A stretch of DNA of 64,000 nt from Mumia sp. Pv4-285 (GCF_041320275.1 NZ_CP162023.1:2294001-2358000), one strand, 5' to 3'; counted from the first letter of the stretch, positions 1 through 8,233 are shown. The notes: generated by a model not told the origin, from the letters alone. Numbers and translations are program-made.

Positions 1-58
1 CGAAGCCCAGCCTCCCCACCTCGAGATCGCCGCCGATGCGGAACGTCCCGGCCGTCAT
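1..58 (-). CDS. Aldo/keto reductase, N-terminal fragment cut by the window edge
   Basis: Only the first 19 codons are inside the window, so the call rests on the short pattern MTAGTFRIGGDLEVGRLGF, which resembles the start of actinobacterial NADPH-dependent aldo/keto reductases (first beta-hairpin, then the GxGxM strand). The ATG (58..56) overlaps the fdhD stop in an ATGA arrangement, so it is probably translated from the fdhD transcript. No catalytic residue is visible. Other oxidoreductases with a similar N-terminal hairpin are possible. Confidence 0.5.
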   Translation of the reverse strand, partial: MTAGTFRIGGDLEVGRLGF

Positions 59-894
59 CGGCCGACCTCGCCGGCACGGTCCGCGTAGACGACGACGCGG
101 CCGTCGCGGGCGAACCCGGCGAGCGTCGTCCCCGTGCGGTCGCAGAGCCTGGCCGCGAGCGTCGTCGGTGCTCCGACACCGACCACCGCGCCGACCCCGG
201 CGACGACCGCCTTCTGGACGATCTCGAAGCCGATCCGACCGCTGGTGCACAGGGCGAGACCGGCGGTCGCGATCCCTTCGAGAAGCACGTGGCCGTTCAC
301 CTTGTCGACGGCGTTGTGGCGCCCCACGTCCTCGCGCACCACCACCGTGGCCCCGTCGGAGGCGAACAGCCCTGCGGCGTGGGCGCCTCCGGTCCGGGCG
401 AAGTGCCGTTGATCGCGTCGCAAGGCGTCCGGCAAGGCGGCAAGATCAGCCGGTGACCAGGAAGGCGTCTCCTCACCGCGCTCCGGCAGCCGTTGGACGA
501 GGTCCTCGACCTCGTCCAACGAGTCCGTGCCGCAGACCCCGCAGGCCGACGTCGCACGCAGGGACCGCTCCTTCCAGCCGCGCGCCGCCGGACGAGCGAG
601 GGCCACCGTCACCACGTTGAACCGCTGCTCGTCGGTGAGCGTGGCATCCGTGCAGTACGCGATGCCCGCCAGGTCGTCGCGGCCCCCGATCACGCCCTCA
701 GCGAGGACGAGACCGGCCGCGAGGTCGAAGTCGTTCCCCGGCGTGCGCATCGTCACGCCGAGGCGGCGGTCGGGCGATCCCGGCGCGGCGATGCGGATCT
801 CCAGCGGTTCCTCGGCGATCAGCCGGTCCTCGTGCGCTCGCGGGACGCCGCCGACCCATTCGACGACGCGGCGCCGCGACGTGGGTGCGGTCAT
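55..894 (-). CDS. fdhD: FdhD, formate dehydrogenase sulfurtransferase/accessory protein
   Basis: In E. coli FdhD passes sulfur from the IscS desulfurase to the bis-MGD molybdenum cofactor of formate dehydrogenase and is needed for its activity; it is cytoplasmic. At 279 aa it has the usual family length. It carries the CGVCG cysteine motif (about residues 118-122), the VREDVGRHNAVDK segment and the SGRIGFEIVQK segment of the cofactor-binding domain. The ATG lies 6 nt behind a TAGGCT box, suggesting a leaderless mRNA. No formate dehydrogenase is in the window, so the client enzyme must be elsewhere; the downstream partner is an aldo/keto reductase joined by ATGA. Confidence 0.95.
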   Translation of the reverse strand: MTAPTSRRRVVEWVGGVPRAHEDRLIAEEPLEIRIAAPGSPDRRLGVTMRTPGNDFDLAAGLVLAEGVIGGRDDLAGIAYCTDATLTDEQRFNVVTVALARPAARGWKERSLRATSACGVCGTDSLDEVEDLVQRLPERGEETPSWSPADLAALPDALRRDQRHFARTGGAHAAGLFASDGATVVVREDVGRHNAVDKVNGHVLLEGIATAGLALCTSGRIGFEIVQKAVVAGVGAVVGVGAPTTLAARLCDRTGTTLAGFARDGRVVVYADRAGEVGR

Positions 895-900
895 GCTCCC

Positions 901-906
901 AGCCTA
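901..906 (-). promoter_or_regulatory. -10 box TAGGCT for fdhD (leaderless spacing)
   Basis: TAGGCT ends 6 nt before the fdhD ATG. It is back to back with the acyl-CoA dehydrogenase -10 inside a 50-bp divergent spacer. No convincing -35 is seen. Confidence 0.5.
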
Positions 907-932
907 TGTCCGGACCGGTGGGGCACCAGGTC

Positions 933-938
933 TAGCAT
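933..938 (+). promoter_or_regulatory. -10 box TAGCAT for the acyl-CoA dehydrogenase gene
   Basis: TAGCAT is followed by 6 nt and the ATG, with no Shine-Dalgarno sequence, which fits a leaderless transcript. Confidence 0.5.
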
Positions 939-944
939 CGAATC

Positions 945-2159
945 ATGACGATGCACCGGCCGCCCGCTCTCGACCCGGCCGATCCGCTCGGGATCGACGA
1001 CCTCCTGGATCCCGAGGAGGTGGCGATCAGGCAGAGCGTCCGCACGATGCTCGACGCCGAGGTCGAGCCGTACGTCGCCGAGTGGTTCGAGTCGGGCGAC
1101 CTGCCGGCCCGTGACCTGATGCGGGCGTTCGGCAAGCTCGGCCTGCTCGGCATGCACCTCGACGGCTACGGGTGCGCCGGCACCAGCGCGACCGCCTACG
1201 GTGTCGCCTGCCTGGAGCTGGAGGCGTCGGACTCCGGCGTCCGATCGATGGTGTCCGTGCAGGGGTCGCTCGCCATGTACGCGATCTGGGCGTACGGGAG
1301 CGAGGACCACAAGCAGACCTGGCTGCCGCGGATGGCCACCGGAGAGGCCGTCGGGTGCTTCGGACTGACCGAGCCCGACGCGGGTTCCGACCCGGCGAGC
1401 ATGCGTACGCACGCGCGTCAGGACAGCGGTGGCGACTGGCTCCTCAACGGCTCGAAGATGTGGATCACGAACGGCTCGCTCGCCGACGTCGCCGTGGTGT
1501 GGGCGCAGACGGAAGGTTCCGACGGCGGCTCACAGGTCCGCGGGTTCGTCGTCCCGACCGACACACCGGGCTTCACCGCCACCACCATCAAGCACAAGAT
1601 GTCGCTGCGGGCGTCTGTCACGTCCGAGCTCGTGCTGGACGGCGTACGCCTGCCTTCGGACGCCGTCCTTCCTGAGGTGAGCGGTCTGCGCGGACCGCTG
1701 TCGTGCTTGAGCGAGGCGCGCTACGGCATCGTGTGGGGTGCGATGGGCGCCGCCCGGGCGTCGTACGAGGCGGCGCGTGACTATGCGGCCACCCGTACCC
1801 AGTTCGGGGCGCCGATCGCCGCCTTTCAGCTGACCCAGGAGAAGCTCGCGACGATGTCGCTGGAGCTGAACAAGGGCATCCTGCTCGCGCTCCACCTGGG
1901 TCGTCGCAAGGACAGGGTCGGTCTGCGGCCGGAGCAGGTCAGCTACGGCAAGCTCAACAACGTCCGTGAGGCGCTCGAGATCTGCCGGACGGCGCGGACG
2001 GTCCTGGGAGCCAACGGCATCTCGCTGGAGTACCCGGTGATCCGGCACATGAACAACCTCGAGTCCGTCCTCACGTACGAGGGGACGTCCGAGATGCACA
2101 CCCTGATCATCGGCCAGGCCCTGACCGGGATCCCCGCCTACCGTCCGCCGCAGGGCTGA
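945..2159 (+). CDS. Acyl-CoA dehydrogenase, glutaryl-CoA dehydrogenase-like
   Basis: FAD-dependent alpha,beta-dehydrogenation of an acyl-CoA, passing electrons to ETF. The 404-aa protein has the full three-domain family fold: the FAD-binding GLTEPDAGSDP segment (about 145-155), the WITNGS strand, the RTQFGAP helix region and a C-terminal YEGTSEMHTLIIGQALTGI segment that holds the catalytic Glu. The last segment and the RxMNNLES region are most like glutaryl-CoA dehydrogenases, which also decarboxylate, so lysine/tryptophan or glutarate catabolism is plausible; another short-chain acyl-CoA is possible. Two small membrane-protein genes follow on the same strand, the first only 9 bp downstream. 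Confidence 0.88.
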   Translation: MTMHRPPALDPADPLGIDDLLDPEEVAIRQSVRTMLDAEVEPYVAEWFESGDLPARDLMRAFGKLGLLGMHLDGYGCAGTSATAYGVACLELEASDSGVRSMVSVQGSLAMYAIWAYGSEDHKQTWLPRMATGEAVGCFGLTEPDAGSDPASMRTHARQDSGGDWLLNGSKMWITNGSLADVAVVWAQTEGSDGGSQVRGFVVPTDTPGFTATTIKHKMSLRASVTSELVLDGVRLPSDAVLPEVSGLRGPLSCLSEARYGIVWGAMGAARASYEAARDYAATRTQFGAPIAAFQLTQEKLATMSLELNKGILLALHLGRRKDRVGLRPEQVSYGKLNNVREALEICRTARTVLGANGISLEYPVIRHMNNLESVLTYEGTSEMHTLIIGQALTGIPAYRPPQG

Positions 2160-2168
2160 GGTCCACCC

Positions 2169-2531
2169 GTGTCCTTGTGGTTCGCCTGGTTCGTCGCGCT
2201 CTGTGCGGTCGGTGTGGCCGCGTACGCCGCGTACCTCCTCGTCCGTGACCGGCCGGTCGACAACCCGTTGTTCTACCTCGCGTCCGCGCTCGAGGTCCTC
2301 GTGGTCGCGCAGCTCGTCGCCGGGTGCGTCGCTCTCGCCGCGACGTCGCGCGACGTCCAGGGCGTCACGTTCGTCGGCTACCTGCTCACGTGCGCCGTGA
2401 TCCCGCCGGCCGCGGTCGTGTGGGGCGTCGCCGAGAAGTCCCGCTGGGGGACGGGCGTGGTCGTCGTGGGCATGCTGACCGTCGCCGTGCTCGTCGCCCG
2501 ACTGGTCCAGATCTGGGGCGGACATGCCTGA
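2169..2531 (+). CDS. Small membrane protein, four predicted helices
   Basis: I do not recognise a family. The 120-aa product is almost wholly hydrophobic, with segments at about 3-25, 38-60, 67-85 and 92-115, consistent with four membrane helices. The GTG start follows the acyl-CoA dehydrogenase stop by 9 bp with GAGG upstream, and the 3' end overlaps the next gene by 8 bp, so the three genes probably share a transcript. High GC3 supports real coding. Function unknown. Confidence 0.65.
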   Translation: MSLWFAWFVALCAVGVAAYAAYLLVRDRPVDNPLFYLASALEVLVVAQLVAGCVALAATSRDVQGVTFVGYLLTCAVIPPAAVVWGVAEKSRWGTGVVVVGMLTVAVLVARLVQIWGGHA

Positions 2532-2967
2532 GCACCCCACCGAGCGCTCCCGCGACGACGCGCAGACCGGCTCGGGATTCGGGCGCGTGCTCGTCGCCGT
2601 CTACGCCGTGTTCGCGATCTCCGCGACCGCCCGCTCGTTGGTGCAGCTCGTGCTTCAGTTCGACGAGGCCCCGCTCGCGTACCTCCTGTCGGCGTTCGCC
2701 GCAGCCGTCTACGTCGTGGCGACCGTCGCCCTCGCCCGGCGTGGAGAGACCTCCTCGAAGGTGGCGACGGTCGCGATCGGCGTCGAGCTCGTCGGTGTCC
2801 TCGTCATCGGCACCCTCACCGTCCTCGATCCCGAGCTCTTCCCCGACGCGACGGTGTGGTCCGAGTTCGGCGCCGGGTACGGCTACGTGCCGCTCGTCCT
2901 CCCGATCGTCGGGATGTGGTGGGTGCTGCGCACGCGGTCCCGCAACCGGCGCTCACCCAGCACGTGA
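2524..2967 (+). CDS. Conserved small membrane protein
   Basis: The 147-aa protein has a polar N-terminus of about 18 residues, then four hydrophobic segments (about 20-45, 52-72, 80-102, 122-140). It resembles the unnamed integral membrane proteins common in actinobacterial genomes. It overlaps the preceding membrane-protein gene, and the two are probably made together. There are no catalytic motifs and I assign no function. Confidence 0.7.
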   Translation: MPEHPTERSRDDAQTGSGFGRVLVAVYAVFAISATARSLVQLVLQFDEAPLAYLLSAFAAAVYVVATVALARRGETSSKVATVAIGVELVGVLVIGTLTVLDPELFPDATVWSEFGAGYGYVPLVLPIVGMWWVLRTRSRNRRSPST

Positions 2968-2975
2968 CCGACGGG

Positions 2976-2981
2976 TAGTCT
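2976..2981 (+). promoter_or_regulatory. -10 box TAGTCT for the cytidylyltransferase gene
   Basis: TAGTCT stands 6 nt before the GTG start at 2988 and no ribosome-binding site is present, indicating a leaderless mRNA. Confidence 0.5.
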
Positions 2982-2987
2982 CGTCGC

Positions 2988-3389
2988 GTGAGTGAACGCA
3001 CGGTGATCACCTTCGGCACGTTCGACGTCTTCCACGTCGGACACGTCCGCATCCTCGAGCGCGCCGCGTCGCTCGGCGACCGGCTCGTGGTCGGTGTCTC
3101 CGCAGACGCCCTCAACGTCCGCAAGAAGGGCCGTGCGCCCGTCTTCTCGCAGGAGGAGCGGATCGAGATCGTGTCGGCGCTGCGCTGTGTCGACGAGGTC
3201 TTCGTCGAGGAGAGCCTCGAGCTCAAGGGCGACTACATCCGCAAGTTCGACGCCGCCGTGCTCACGATGGGAGACGACTGGAAGGGGCGCTTCGACGAGT
3301 TCTCGTCGCTGTGCGAGGTCGTCTACTTCCCGCGTACGCCGTCGGTGTCCACCACCGCGCTCATCGAGCACATCGCGTCCATCGGCTGA
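2988..3389 (+). CDS. TagD-like glycerol-3-phosphate cytidylyltransferase family protein
   Basis: Small (133 aa) cytidylyltransferase of the nucleotidyltransferase HxGH superfamily. TFGTFDVFHVGH near the N-terminus supplies the HxGH nucleotide-binding motif, and RTPSVSTT near the C-terminus matches the RTxGISTT signature of TagD-type enzymes. These activate glycerol-3-phosphate or a similar polyol phosphate with CTP for wall or glycolipid polymers. The conserved lysine/arginine-rich stretch RKKGRAPVFSQEERI is present. It is a single-gene unit, convergent with dedA; no teichoic acid genes are nearby, so the true acceptor is uncertain. Confidence 0.85.
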   Translation: MSERTVITFGTFDVFHVGHVRILERAASLGDRLVVGVSADALNVRKKGRAPVFSQEERIEIVSALRCVDEVFVEESLELKGDYIRKFDAAVLTMGDDWKGRFDEFSSLCEVVYFPRTPSVSTTALIEHIASIG

Positions 3390-3408
3390 CCGCACCGCCG
3401 CCGGTCAG
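3386..3408. terminator. Possible bidirectional hairpin between convergent genes
   Basis: CTGACCG (3386-3392) pairs perfectly with CGGTCAG (3402-3408). The stem covers both stop regions of the cytidylyltransferase and DedA genes. There is no clear T-tract, so this is a weak call. Confidence 0.35.
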
Positions 3409-4049
3409 GGCTCTTCGGGCAGACCCGCCTGGCGGCGACGACGCACCTGGACGATGCGGAGCGCCAGGAACGCGGCGACGGCGACCAGGGCGACGACGAG
3501 GACGACCTTCGAGTACGTCCCGACGACGTCGCTGACCGTCTCCCAGCGGTTGCCGAGCGCGTAGCCGAGCATGATGAACAACGTGTTCCAGATCGCGCTG
3601 CCGAGCGCGGTCAGCGTCAGGAACACTCGCAGCGGCATGCGCTCGAGACCGGCCGGGATCGAGATGAGACTGCGGAAGATCGGGATGAACCGCCCGAAGA
3701 AGACGGCCTTCGTCCCGTGCTTGGCGAACCACTCCTCGGTCTTCTCGACGTCGGTGACCTTCACCAGGGGCAGCTTGGCCACGACGGCGTACAGACGGTC
3801 GCGCCCGAACCACTGGCCGATCAGGTACAGCGCGAGCGCGCCGACGATCGATCCGATCGTCGTGCAGATCAGCGCGGCGGCGAGGTTCATGTCGCCGACG
3901 CTGGCGGTGAAGCCGGCGAGCGGGAGGATCACCTCGCTGGGGATCGGAGGAAAGATGTTCTCGAGGGCCACGGCGAGGCCGGCCCCGGGGGCACCGAGCC
4001 AGTCCATCAGGTCGGCTGCGAAGCCCGCGATCCCTCCGATGTCACTCAC
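3405..4049 (-). CDS. DedA family membrane protein
   Basis: DedA/VTT-domain protein (214 aa). Bacterial members are linked to membrane lipid (undecaprenyl phosphate or phosphatidylethanolamine) translocation and envelope homeostasis. ENIFPPIPSEVILP (about 31-44) is the family motif, and FFGRFIPIFRSLISIPAG in the central amphipathic region has the conserved arginines. Several hydrophobic helices and a basic C-terminal tail follow. The GTG start is 6 nt behind TAGGCT, supporting it over internal choices. It is convergent with the cytidylyltransferase gene. Confidence 0.9.
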   Translation of the reverse strand: MSDIGGIAGFAADLMDWLGAPGAGLAVALENIFPPIPSEVILPLAGFTASVGDMNLAAALICTTIGSIVGALALYLIGQWFGRDRLYAVVAKLPLVKVTDVEKTEEWFAKHGTKAVFFGRFIPIFRSLISIPAGLERMPLRVFLTLTALGSAIWNTLFIMLGYALGNRWETVSDVVGTYSKVVLVVALVAVAAFLALRIVQVRRRRQAGLPEEP

Positions 4050-4055
4050 GCGTGC

Positions 4056-4061
4056 AGCCTA
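4056..4061 (-). promoter_or_regulatory. -10 box TAGGCT for the dedA-type gene
   Basis: TAGGCT is 6 nt upstream of the GTG at 4049, again a leaderless arrangement. Confidence 0.45.
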
Positions 4062-4083
4062 GCGAGCCTCCCTGAGCGAACGC

Positions 4084-4572
4084 TCAGGCGCTCCCGCGCG
4101 TCCGCCGGCGCTCCGCCCAACGCCGGACCTCCTGGTCGACGTCACGGGTCGGCGTGATCACCGGGGGACCACCGCGCAGCTGACGACGCGCCTCGACGAT
4201 GCGGGCGTTGAAGGCCTCCAGCGCGGACCGGACCGAGCTCTCGGACGAGAGCCGCTCGAGCGCGGCATCGAGGCCGGCGTCGTCCTTGCGGAGCTGGAGC
4301 GCCTCGGGAAGGACACCGCTGATCTGCTCACGCTCGATCAGGCGCTTCACCCACCAGTCCGGGTCGTGCGTGTCGCCCAGTCCCGGGATCGGCTTGCCGT
4401 GGAGTGGCAGGTCGTCGAACTCGCCTCGTGCCATCGCCGCCCTGATCTGCTGGTCGACGAACGACGCCTTCTGGACGGCGAGCGTCTCCGGGTCGACGTA
4501 CGCGTGCAGGCTGCGCGGTGGCGAGACGTCCCGCTCGGTGCGGCGGGCGGGGCCACGGTCACGGTCGGTCAT
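4084..4572 (-). CDS. DUF1992 protein (DnaJC28-like conserved domain)
   Basis: The 162-aa protein contains the DUF1992 core: a helical VDQQIRAAMARGEFDDLPLHGKPI segment (about 39-62) and the following DPDWWVKRLIEREQI. This domain is also found in DNAJC28 proteins without the J domain being required. The biochemical role is unknown. The start has a strong purine-rich Shine-Dalgarno (GGAGGAGGAGG) behind a TAGCCT box, so this gene is leadered, unlike its neighbour dedA. It is cytoplasmic with no membrane segments. Confidence 0.85.
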   Translation of the reverse strand: MTDRDRGPARRTERDVSPPRSLHAYVDPETLAVQKASFVDQQIRAAMARGEFDDLPLHGKPIPGLGDTHDPDWWVKRLIEREQISGVLPEALQLRKDDAGLDAALERLSSESSVRSALEAFNARIVEARRQLRGGPPVITPTRDVDQEVRRWAERRRTRGSA

Positions 4573-4679
4573 GGAACCACCTCCTCCTCCAGGCTAGCCC
4601 GCGACTCATCCCGCGGGGGTGATGCCGAGTCCGTGCCGACACCGCAGGATGTGAGGACTCCGACGAAGGGACGTCCTGC

Positions 4680-5504
4680 GTGAACATGGTCATCGGCGTG
4701 CTCGTCGTCGTGGTCGTCACCGCCGCGACGGTGACGGCGATGCTCCTGGTCCGACGCCGCGCCCCCGAGGGCAGCTACTTCTCCGACGGCGACCGGGCGT
4801 CGGGCGTGTTCGGGGTGCTGGCGACCGGGTTCGCAGTCATCCTCGGCTTCATCATCTTCCTCGCGTTCGAGTCGTACGACGCCTCGCGCGTCGGCGCGGA
4901 GGCTGAGGCGCTGGCGGTGGTCCAGCAGGTGGAGACGGCGCAGTTCCTGCCGCCGGAGACGGGGGAGGAGCTGACCGGGATGCTGGTCTGCTACGCCCGG
5001 TCGGTCGTCGGGAGGGAGTGGCCGGCGATGGACGAGGGGACGCTCGGGGATGCCTTCAACCCCTGGGGCGCCGAGATGTTCCGGACGATGCGGGCGTACC
5101 AGCCGGCCACGGCAGCCGAGGAGTCGGCGTACGACCGCTGGATGGACCAGACCGGTGCACGGGAGCAGGCGCGGATCGACCGGGTCCACGGCGTCGAAGG
5201 CGTCGTGCCGCTGCCGATCTGGATAGGGCTGTTCGTGATCGCGGCAGTGATCTTCGGCTACATGCTGTTCTTCGCCGACCGCGCCGAGCGGGCGAGGACC
5301 CAGGCGATGCTGATGGGCAGCGTCACGTGTGTGATCACGCTGCTCCTGCTGCTTCTCGTCTTCTTCGACAACCCGCACGGTGACGGCCTCGGGAGGCTGG
5401 AGCCGATCGCCATGGAGCGGTCGCTGAGACTGATGGACTCCGCGATCGAAGTCGCCGGCATCGACCCGCCCATCCCCTGCGACGGCGATGGCCGAGCGCG
5501 CTGA
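4680..5504 (+). CDS. DUF4239-type membrane protein
   Basis: The 274-aa protein has an N-terminal helix (about 4-24), a second helix within GFAVILGFIIFLAFESY (about 57-75), a soluble stretch with the typical EAEALAVVQQVETAQFLPPE and SVVGREWPAM motifs, then two C-terminal helices (about 178-198 and 208-228). This matches DUF4239 proteins of unknown, possibly bestrophin-related, function. The start is GTG 4680, or ATG 4686 two codons later. The 3' end overlaps the next membrane-protein gene by 17 bp, so the two proteins are probably partners. Confidence 0.75.
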   Translation: MNMVIGVLVVVVVTAATVTAMLLVRRRAPEGSYFSDGDRASGVFGVLATGFAVILGFIIFLAFESYDASRVGAEAEALAVVQQVETAQFLPPETGEELTGMLVCYARSVVGREWPAMDEGTLGDAFNPWGAEMFRTMRAYQPATAAEESAYDRWMDQTGAREQARIDRVHGVEGVVPLPIWIGLFVIAAVIFGYMLFFADRAERARTQAMLMGSVTCVITLLLLLLVFFDNPHGDGLGRLEPIAMERSLRLMDSAIEVAGIDPPIPCDGDGRAR

Positions 5505-6138
5505 GTCGCCCGCCGAGAAGGAGGGTGTGCTCCACGAGCTGGCGGTCACGGTGCTGCTGGTCGTGGCGGCCGTCGCCACGTCGTGGAGCAGCTACCAGGC
5601 CACGCGCTGGCACGGCGAGCAGGCCGAGGCTGCGAGCCGCACCAGCGCGATCCGGGTCGAGGCCGCACGGGAGCAGGGCCTGGCCGAGGCTCAGATGGAG
5701 ATCGACGTCGCGACCTTCATCGCGTGGGTGGACGCCGACCGCAGCGGAGAGCCGCAGCTCGCCGGCTTCTTCGAGGCGCGGTTCCGGCGTGAGTTCACGC
5801 CGGCGTTCGAGGCATGGAAGGCGACGAACCCGTTCACCGACGCGACCGCGCCACCGACGCCGTTCGCGATGCCGGAGTACGACCTCGCTGCCAGCGCGAA
5901 GGCCGACGAGCTGGACCGCGAGGCGGAGGCGTCGGCAGCGAAGGTGCGGGAGGACATCCAGCGGGCGGGCAACTACGTGCTCACGGTCGTCCTGTACGCG
6001 GTCGCGCTCTTCTTCGCCGGGATGAGCACCAAGATCGGCAACCGTCGGCTCCAGACCGTGATGATCATGGCCGGCTATGTCGTGCTGCTCGGTTCGATCG
6101 CGTGGATCGCGACGTTCCCGGTGAGCATCTCGCTCTGA
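5488..6138 (+). CDS. Membrane protein paired with the DUF4239 protein
   Basis: I recognise no named family. The 216-aa protein has one N-terminal helix (about 15-35), a long charged alpha-helical segment outside the membrane (about 38-165, rich in Ala/Glu/Arg and likely coiled coil in part) and two C-terminal helices (about 166-183 and 191-212). It overlaps the DUF4239 gene by 17 bp and ends just before a convergent reductase. The shared layout of helix - soluble region - paired helices in both proteins suggests a hetero-oligomeric membrane complex; this is inference. Confidence 0.7.
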   Translation: MAERAESPAEKEGVLHELAVTVLLVVAAVATSWSSYQATRWHGEQAEAASRTSAIRVEAAREQGLAEAQMEIDVATFIAWVDADRSGEPQLAGFFEARFRREFTPAFEAWKATNPFTDATAPPTPFAMPEYDLAASAKADELDREAEASAAKVREDIQRAGNYVLTVVLYAVALFFAGMSTKIGNRRLQTVMIMAGYVVLLGSIAWIATFPVSISL

Positions 6139-6142
6139 GGCG

Positions 6143-6703
6143 TCAGGGGAGCGTGGGCGCGTAGGTCAGCAGGACATGTCCGTTCGCGAAGCTGCGGACG
6201 TCCGTACGCCGGAGCGGCAGCGGACCGGCGAGCCCCGCCAGCACGGGCGTCCCGCTGCCGAGCGCGACCGGGTCGACGATGACCCGCAGCTCGTCGATCA
6301 CGCCGGTCGGGAGGAGCTCGGCGACCAGCGACGAGCTGCCGAAGACCGCGATGTCCTTGCCGGGGGCCGTCTTGAGCTCGCGGACGTGGTCGGCGAGACC
6401 GTCGGCCACGAACGTCGTCGGACCCCACGGGTGCTCTGTCATCGTCCGGGACGCCACCACCTTGGGGAGGTCGTTCATGAACCCGGCCACCACCGGGTCC
6501 GCCTCGTACGCCTCCGGGGTCGGCCAGTAGGACGCCATCAGCTCGAAGGTGACGCGTCCCATCACGATCGTGTCGATGTGGTCTCCTTGCGAGCGCGAGT
6601 ACTCCTCGAACTCCTCGTCGACGGTGAACCACTCGGTGCTTCCGTCCGCGTCGGCGTGGTAGCCGTCGACGGACGTCAGCAGGAATGCGTACACAGAACG
6701 CAC
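6143..6703 (-). CDS. Dihydrofolate reductase-like (RibD C-terminal domain) reductase
   Basis: About 186 aa. The N-terminal SVYAFLLTSVDGY strand, the TIVMGRVTFE helix and the DIAVFGSSSLVAELL nucleotide-binding segment are those of the RibD_C/DHFR-like family of NADPH-dependent reductases of unknown substrate. I prefer GTG 6703, which has AGGAGG 4 nt upstream, over ATG 6730. A much longer frame reading upstream to 7291 is a shadow of the divergent dehydratase gene. It is a single-gene unit, convergent with the membrane pair, and has a distant paralogue at 14869. Confidence 0.82.
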   Translation of the reverse strand: MRSVYAFLLTSVDGYHADADGSTEWFTVDEEFEEYSRSQGDHIDTIVMGRVTFELMASYWPTPEAYEADPVVAGFMNDLPKVVASRTMTEHPWGPTTFVADGLADHVRELKTAPGKDIAVFGSSSLVAELLPTGVIDELRVIVDPVALGSGTPVLAGLAGPLPLRRTDVRSFANGHVLLTYAPTLP

Positions 6704-6785
6704 GGGGCCTCCTCGGGTTGGTGTCGTCATGGGAGGACGGCGCAGGAAGGGCGAACTCATCGGTGCGCGGTGGCACACTCGGGAG

Positions 6786-7790
6786 ATGACCGACACGTAC
6801 GCCGTCCCGACCGCGACAGGGCTTCCCGACCACGCCGACCTCCTGGACGCCACGCGCGCGGTGCGTGAGGTGTTCCCCGCCACGCCGCAGCAGGTGTGGC
6901 CGCTGCTCGGCCAGGACCTGGGCGCGACGGTCTGGGTGAAGCACGAGAACCACACCCCGCTCGGTGCCTTCAAGGCGCGCAGCGCCGTGGTGTTCTTCGA
7001 CCGTCTCGCGCGCAGCGGTCCGCTGCCGCGAGGTGTCGTGTCGGCGACCCGCGGCAACCACGGACAGGCGCTGGCGTACGCGGCCGGCCGGCACCGGATC
7101 CCGGCCACCGTCGTCGTCCCGCACGGCAACAGTCGTGAGAAGAACGACGCGATGCGAGCCCTGGGAGCGGAGCTGATCGAGCACGGCGACGACTTCCAGG
7201 AGTCGTTGGACCATGCCGTCCGTCTTGCCGACGAGCGCGGCATCATGCTCGCGCCGAACTTCCACCCGTGGATCATCGCGGGAGCCGGCACGTACGCGCT
7301 GGAGCTCCTGTCCGCGGTGCCCGACCTCGAGGTCGTCTACGTCCCGATCGGCCTGGGCTCCGGGGTGTGTGGGATGCTCGCGGCCAAGGCGGCCCTCGCC
7401 CATCCCGTCGAGGTCGTCGGGGTCGTGTCCGCCGGCGCGACGGCGTACGCGGACTCGATCGCTGCCGGCGAGCTGGTGTCGACCCCGGTCACCACGACAC
7501 TGGCCGACGGGATGGCGTGCCGGACCCCGCGAGCCGACGCGCTCGCCCTGATCCGCGACGGCGTCTCCCGGCTGGTCACCGTCACCGACGACGAGGTGTC
7601 GGCCGCGATGCGGCTGCTGTTCCGGAGCACCCACAACGTCGCGGAGGGCGCTGCGGCCGCGTCGACCGCCGCTGCCGTGCAGGAGCGAGCCCGCAATGCC
7701 GACCGCACCGTCGGCGTCGTCGTGACCGGCGGCAACGTCGACACCGACGTGTACGCCGCGCAGCTCGGCAGGACGGTGGACGGGGCATGA
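6786..7790 (+). CDS. Threonine dehydratase-like PLP enzyme
   Basis: Fold-type II PLP enzyme (about 334 aa) that probably eliminates water and ammonia from a hydroxy-amino acid such as threonine or serine. The Schiff-base lysine lies in LGAFKARSA (about residue 63), followed by the substrate loop TRGNHGQ and the phosphate-binding glycine loop GLGSGVCG. There is no C-terminal ACT regulatory domain, so it resembles the short catabolic or threo-hydroxyaspartate-type enzymes rather than IlvA. ATG 6786 with GGGAG is preferred to 6729. Its stop overlaps the DUF1801 gene (ATGA). Confidence 0.85.
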   Translation: MTDTYAVPTATGLPDHADLLDATRAVREVFPATPQQVWPLLGQDLGATVWVKHENHTPLGAFKARSAVVFFDRLARSGPLPRGVVSATRGNHGQALAYAAGRHRIPATVVVPHGNSREKNDAMRALGAELIEHGDDFQESLDHAVRLADERGIMLAPNFHPWIIAGAGTYALELLSAVPDLEVVYVPIGLGSGVCGMLAAKAALAHPVEVVGVVSAGATAYADSIAAGELVSTPVTTTLADGMACRTPRADALALIRDGVSRLVTVTDDEVSAAMRLLFRSTHNVAEGAAAASTAAAVQERARNADRTVGVVVTGGNVDTDVYAAQLGRTVDGA

Positions 7791-8212
7791 CGGACCGCAC
7801 GGTCGAGGAGCACCTCGCCACGGTCACGCCGGCGAAGCGCCAGCGCGACGCGGCGACGATGCTGGCGATGATGTCGCGGATCACGGGGGAGGACCCCACG
7901 ATGTGGCACACCATCGTCGGCTTCGGCTCGTACCACTACCGCTACGAGAGCGGCCGCGAGGGCGATGCGCCCGCCGCCGGGTTCGCCCCTCGGAAGGCCG
8001 CGACGACGATCTACCTGCCCGACGGCATCGGGACGTACGAGGCTGAGCTCGCTCGGCTCGGTCCGCACACCACCGGGGTGGGGTGCCTGTACGTGAAGGA
8101 CCTGGAGGACGTCGACCTCGCGGTGCTGGAGAAGATCGTCGCGGCGTCGTACGCGCGAGTCACGACGGGGACGTTCGGCCAGCGCGCCCGTGACGGCGGC
8201 ACCGCGGACTGA
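7787..8212 (+). CDS. DUF1801 domain protein
   Basis: The 141-aa protein has the DUF1801/YdhG-like fold, with MWHTIVGFGSYHYRYESG and the later GCLYVKDLEDVDLAVLEKIV segments typical of this small family. Some members are called iron chaperones by similarity to frataxin-like folds; the function is not established. Translation is coupled to the dehydratase through an ATGA overlap. A second DUF1801-like gene lies at 10948. Confidence 0.82.
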   Translation: MTDRTVEEHLATVTPAKRQRDAATMLAMMSRITGEDPTMWHTIVGFGSYHYRYESGREGDAPAAGFAPRKAATTIYLPDGIGTYEAELARLGPHTTGVGCLYVKDLEDVDLAVLEKIVAASYARVTTGTFGQRARDGGTAD

Positions 8213-8233
8213 GCCGGCATCGAACCCGCCGTC

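Noticed and set aside
1530-2540. Long minus-strand frame of about 336 codons opposite the acyl-CoA dehydrogenase
   Set aside because: His/Arg/Asp-rich antisense shadow typical of high-GC DNA; the + strand gene is certain.
6731-7291. N-terminal extension of the DHFR-like reductase (382-aa frame)
   Set aside because: The extra part is antisense to the dehydratase gene, with low-complexity Ser/Arg residues and no family similarity.
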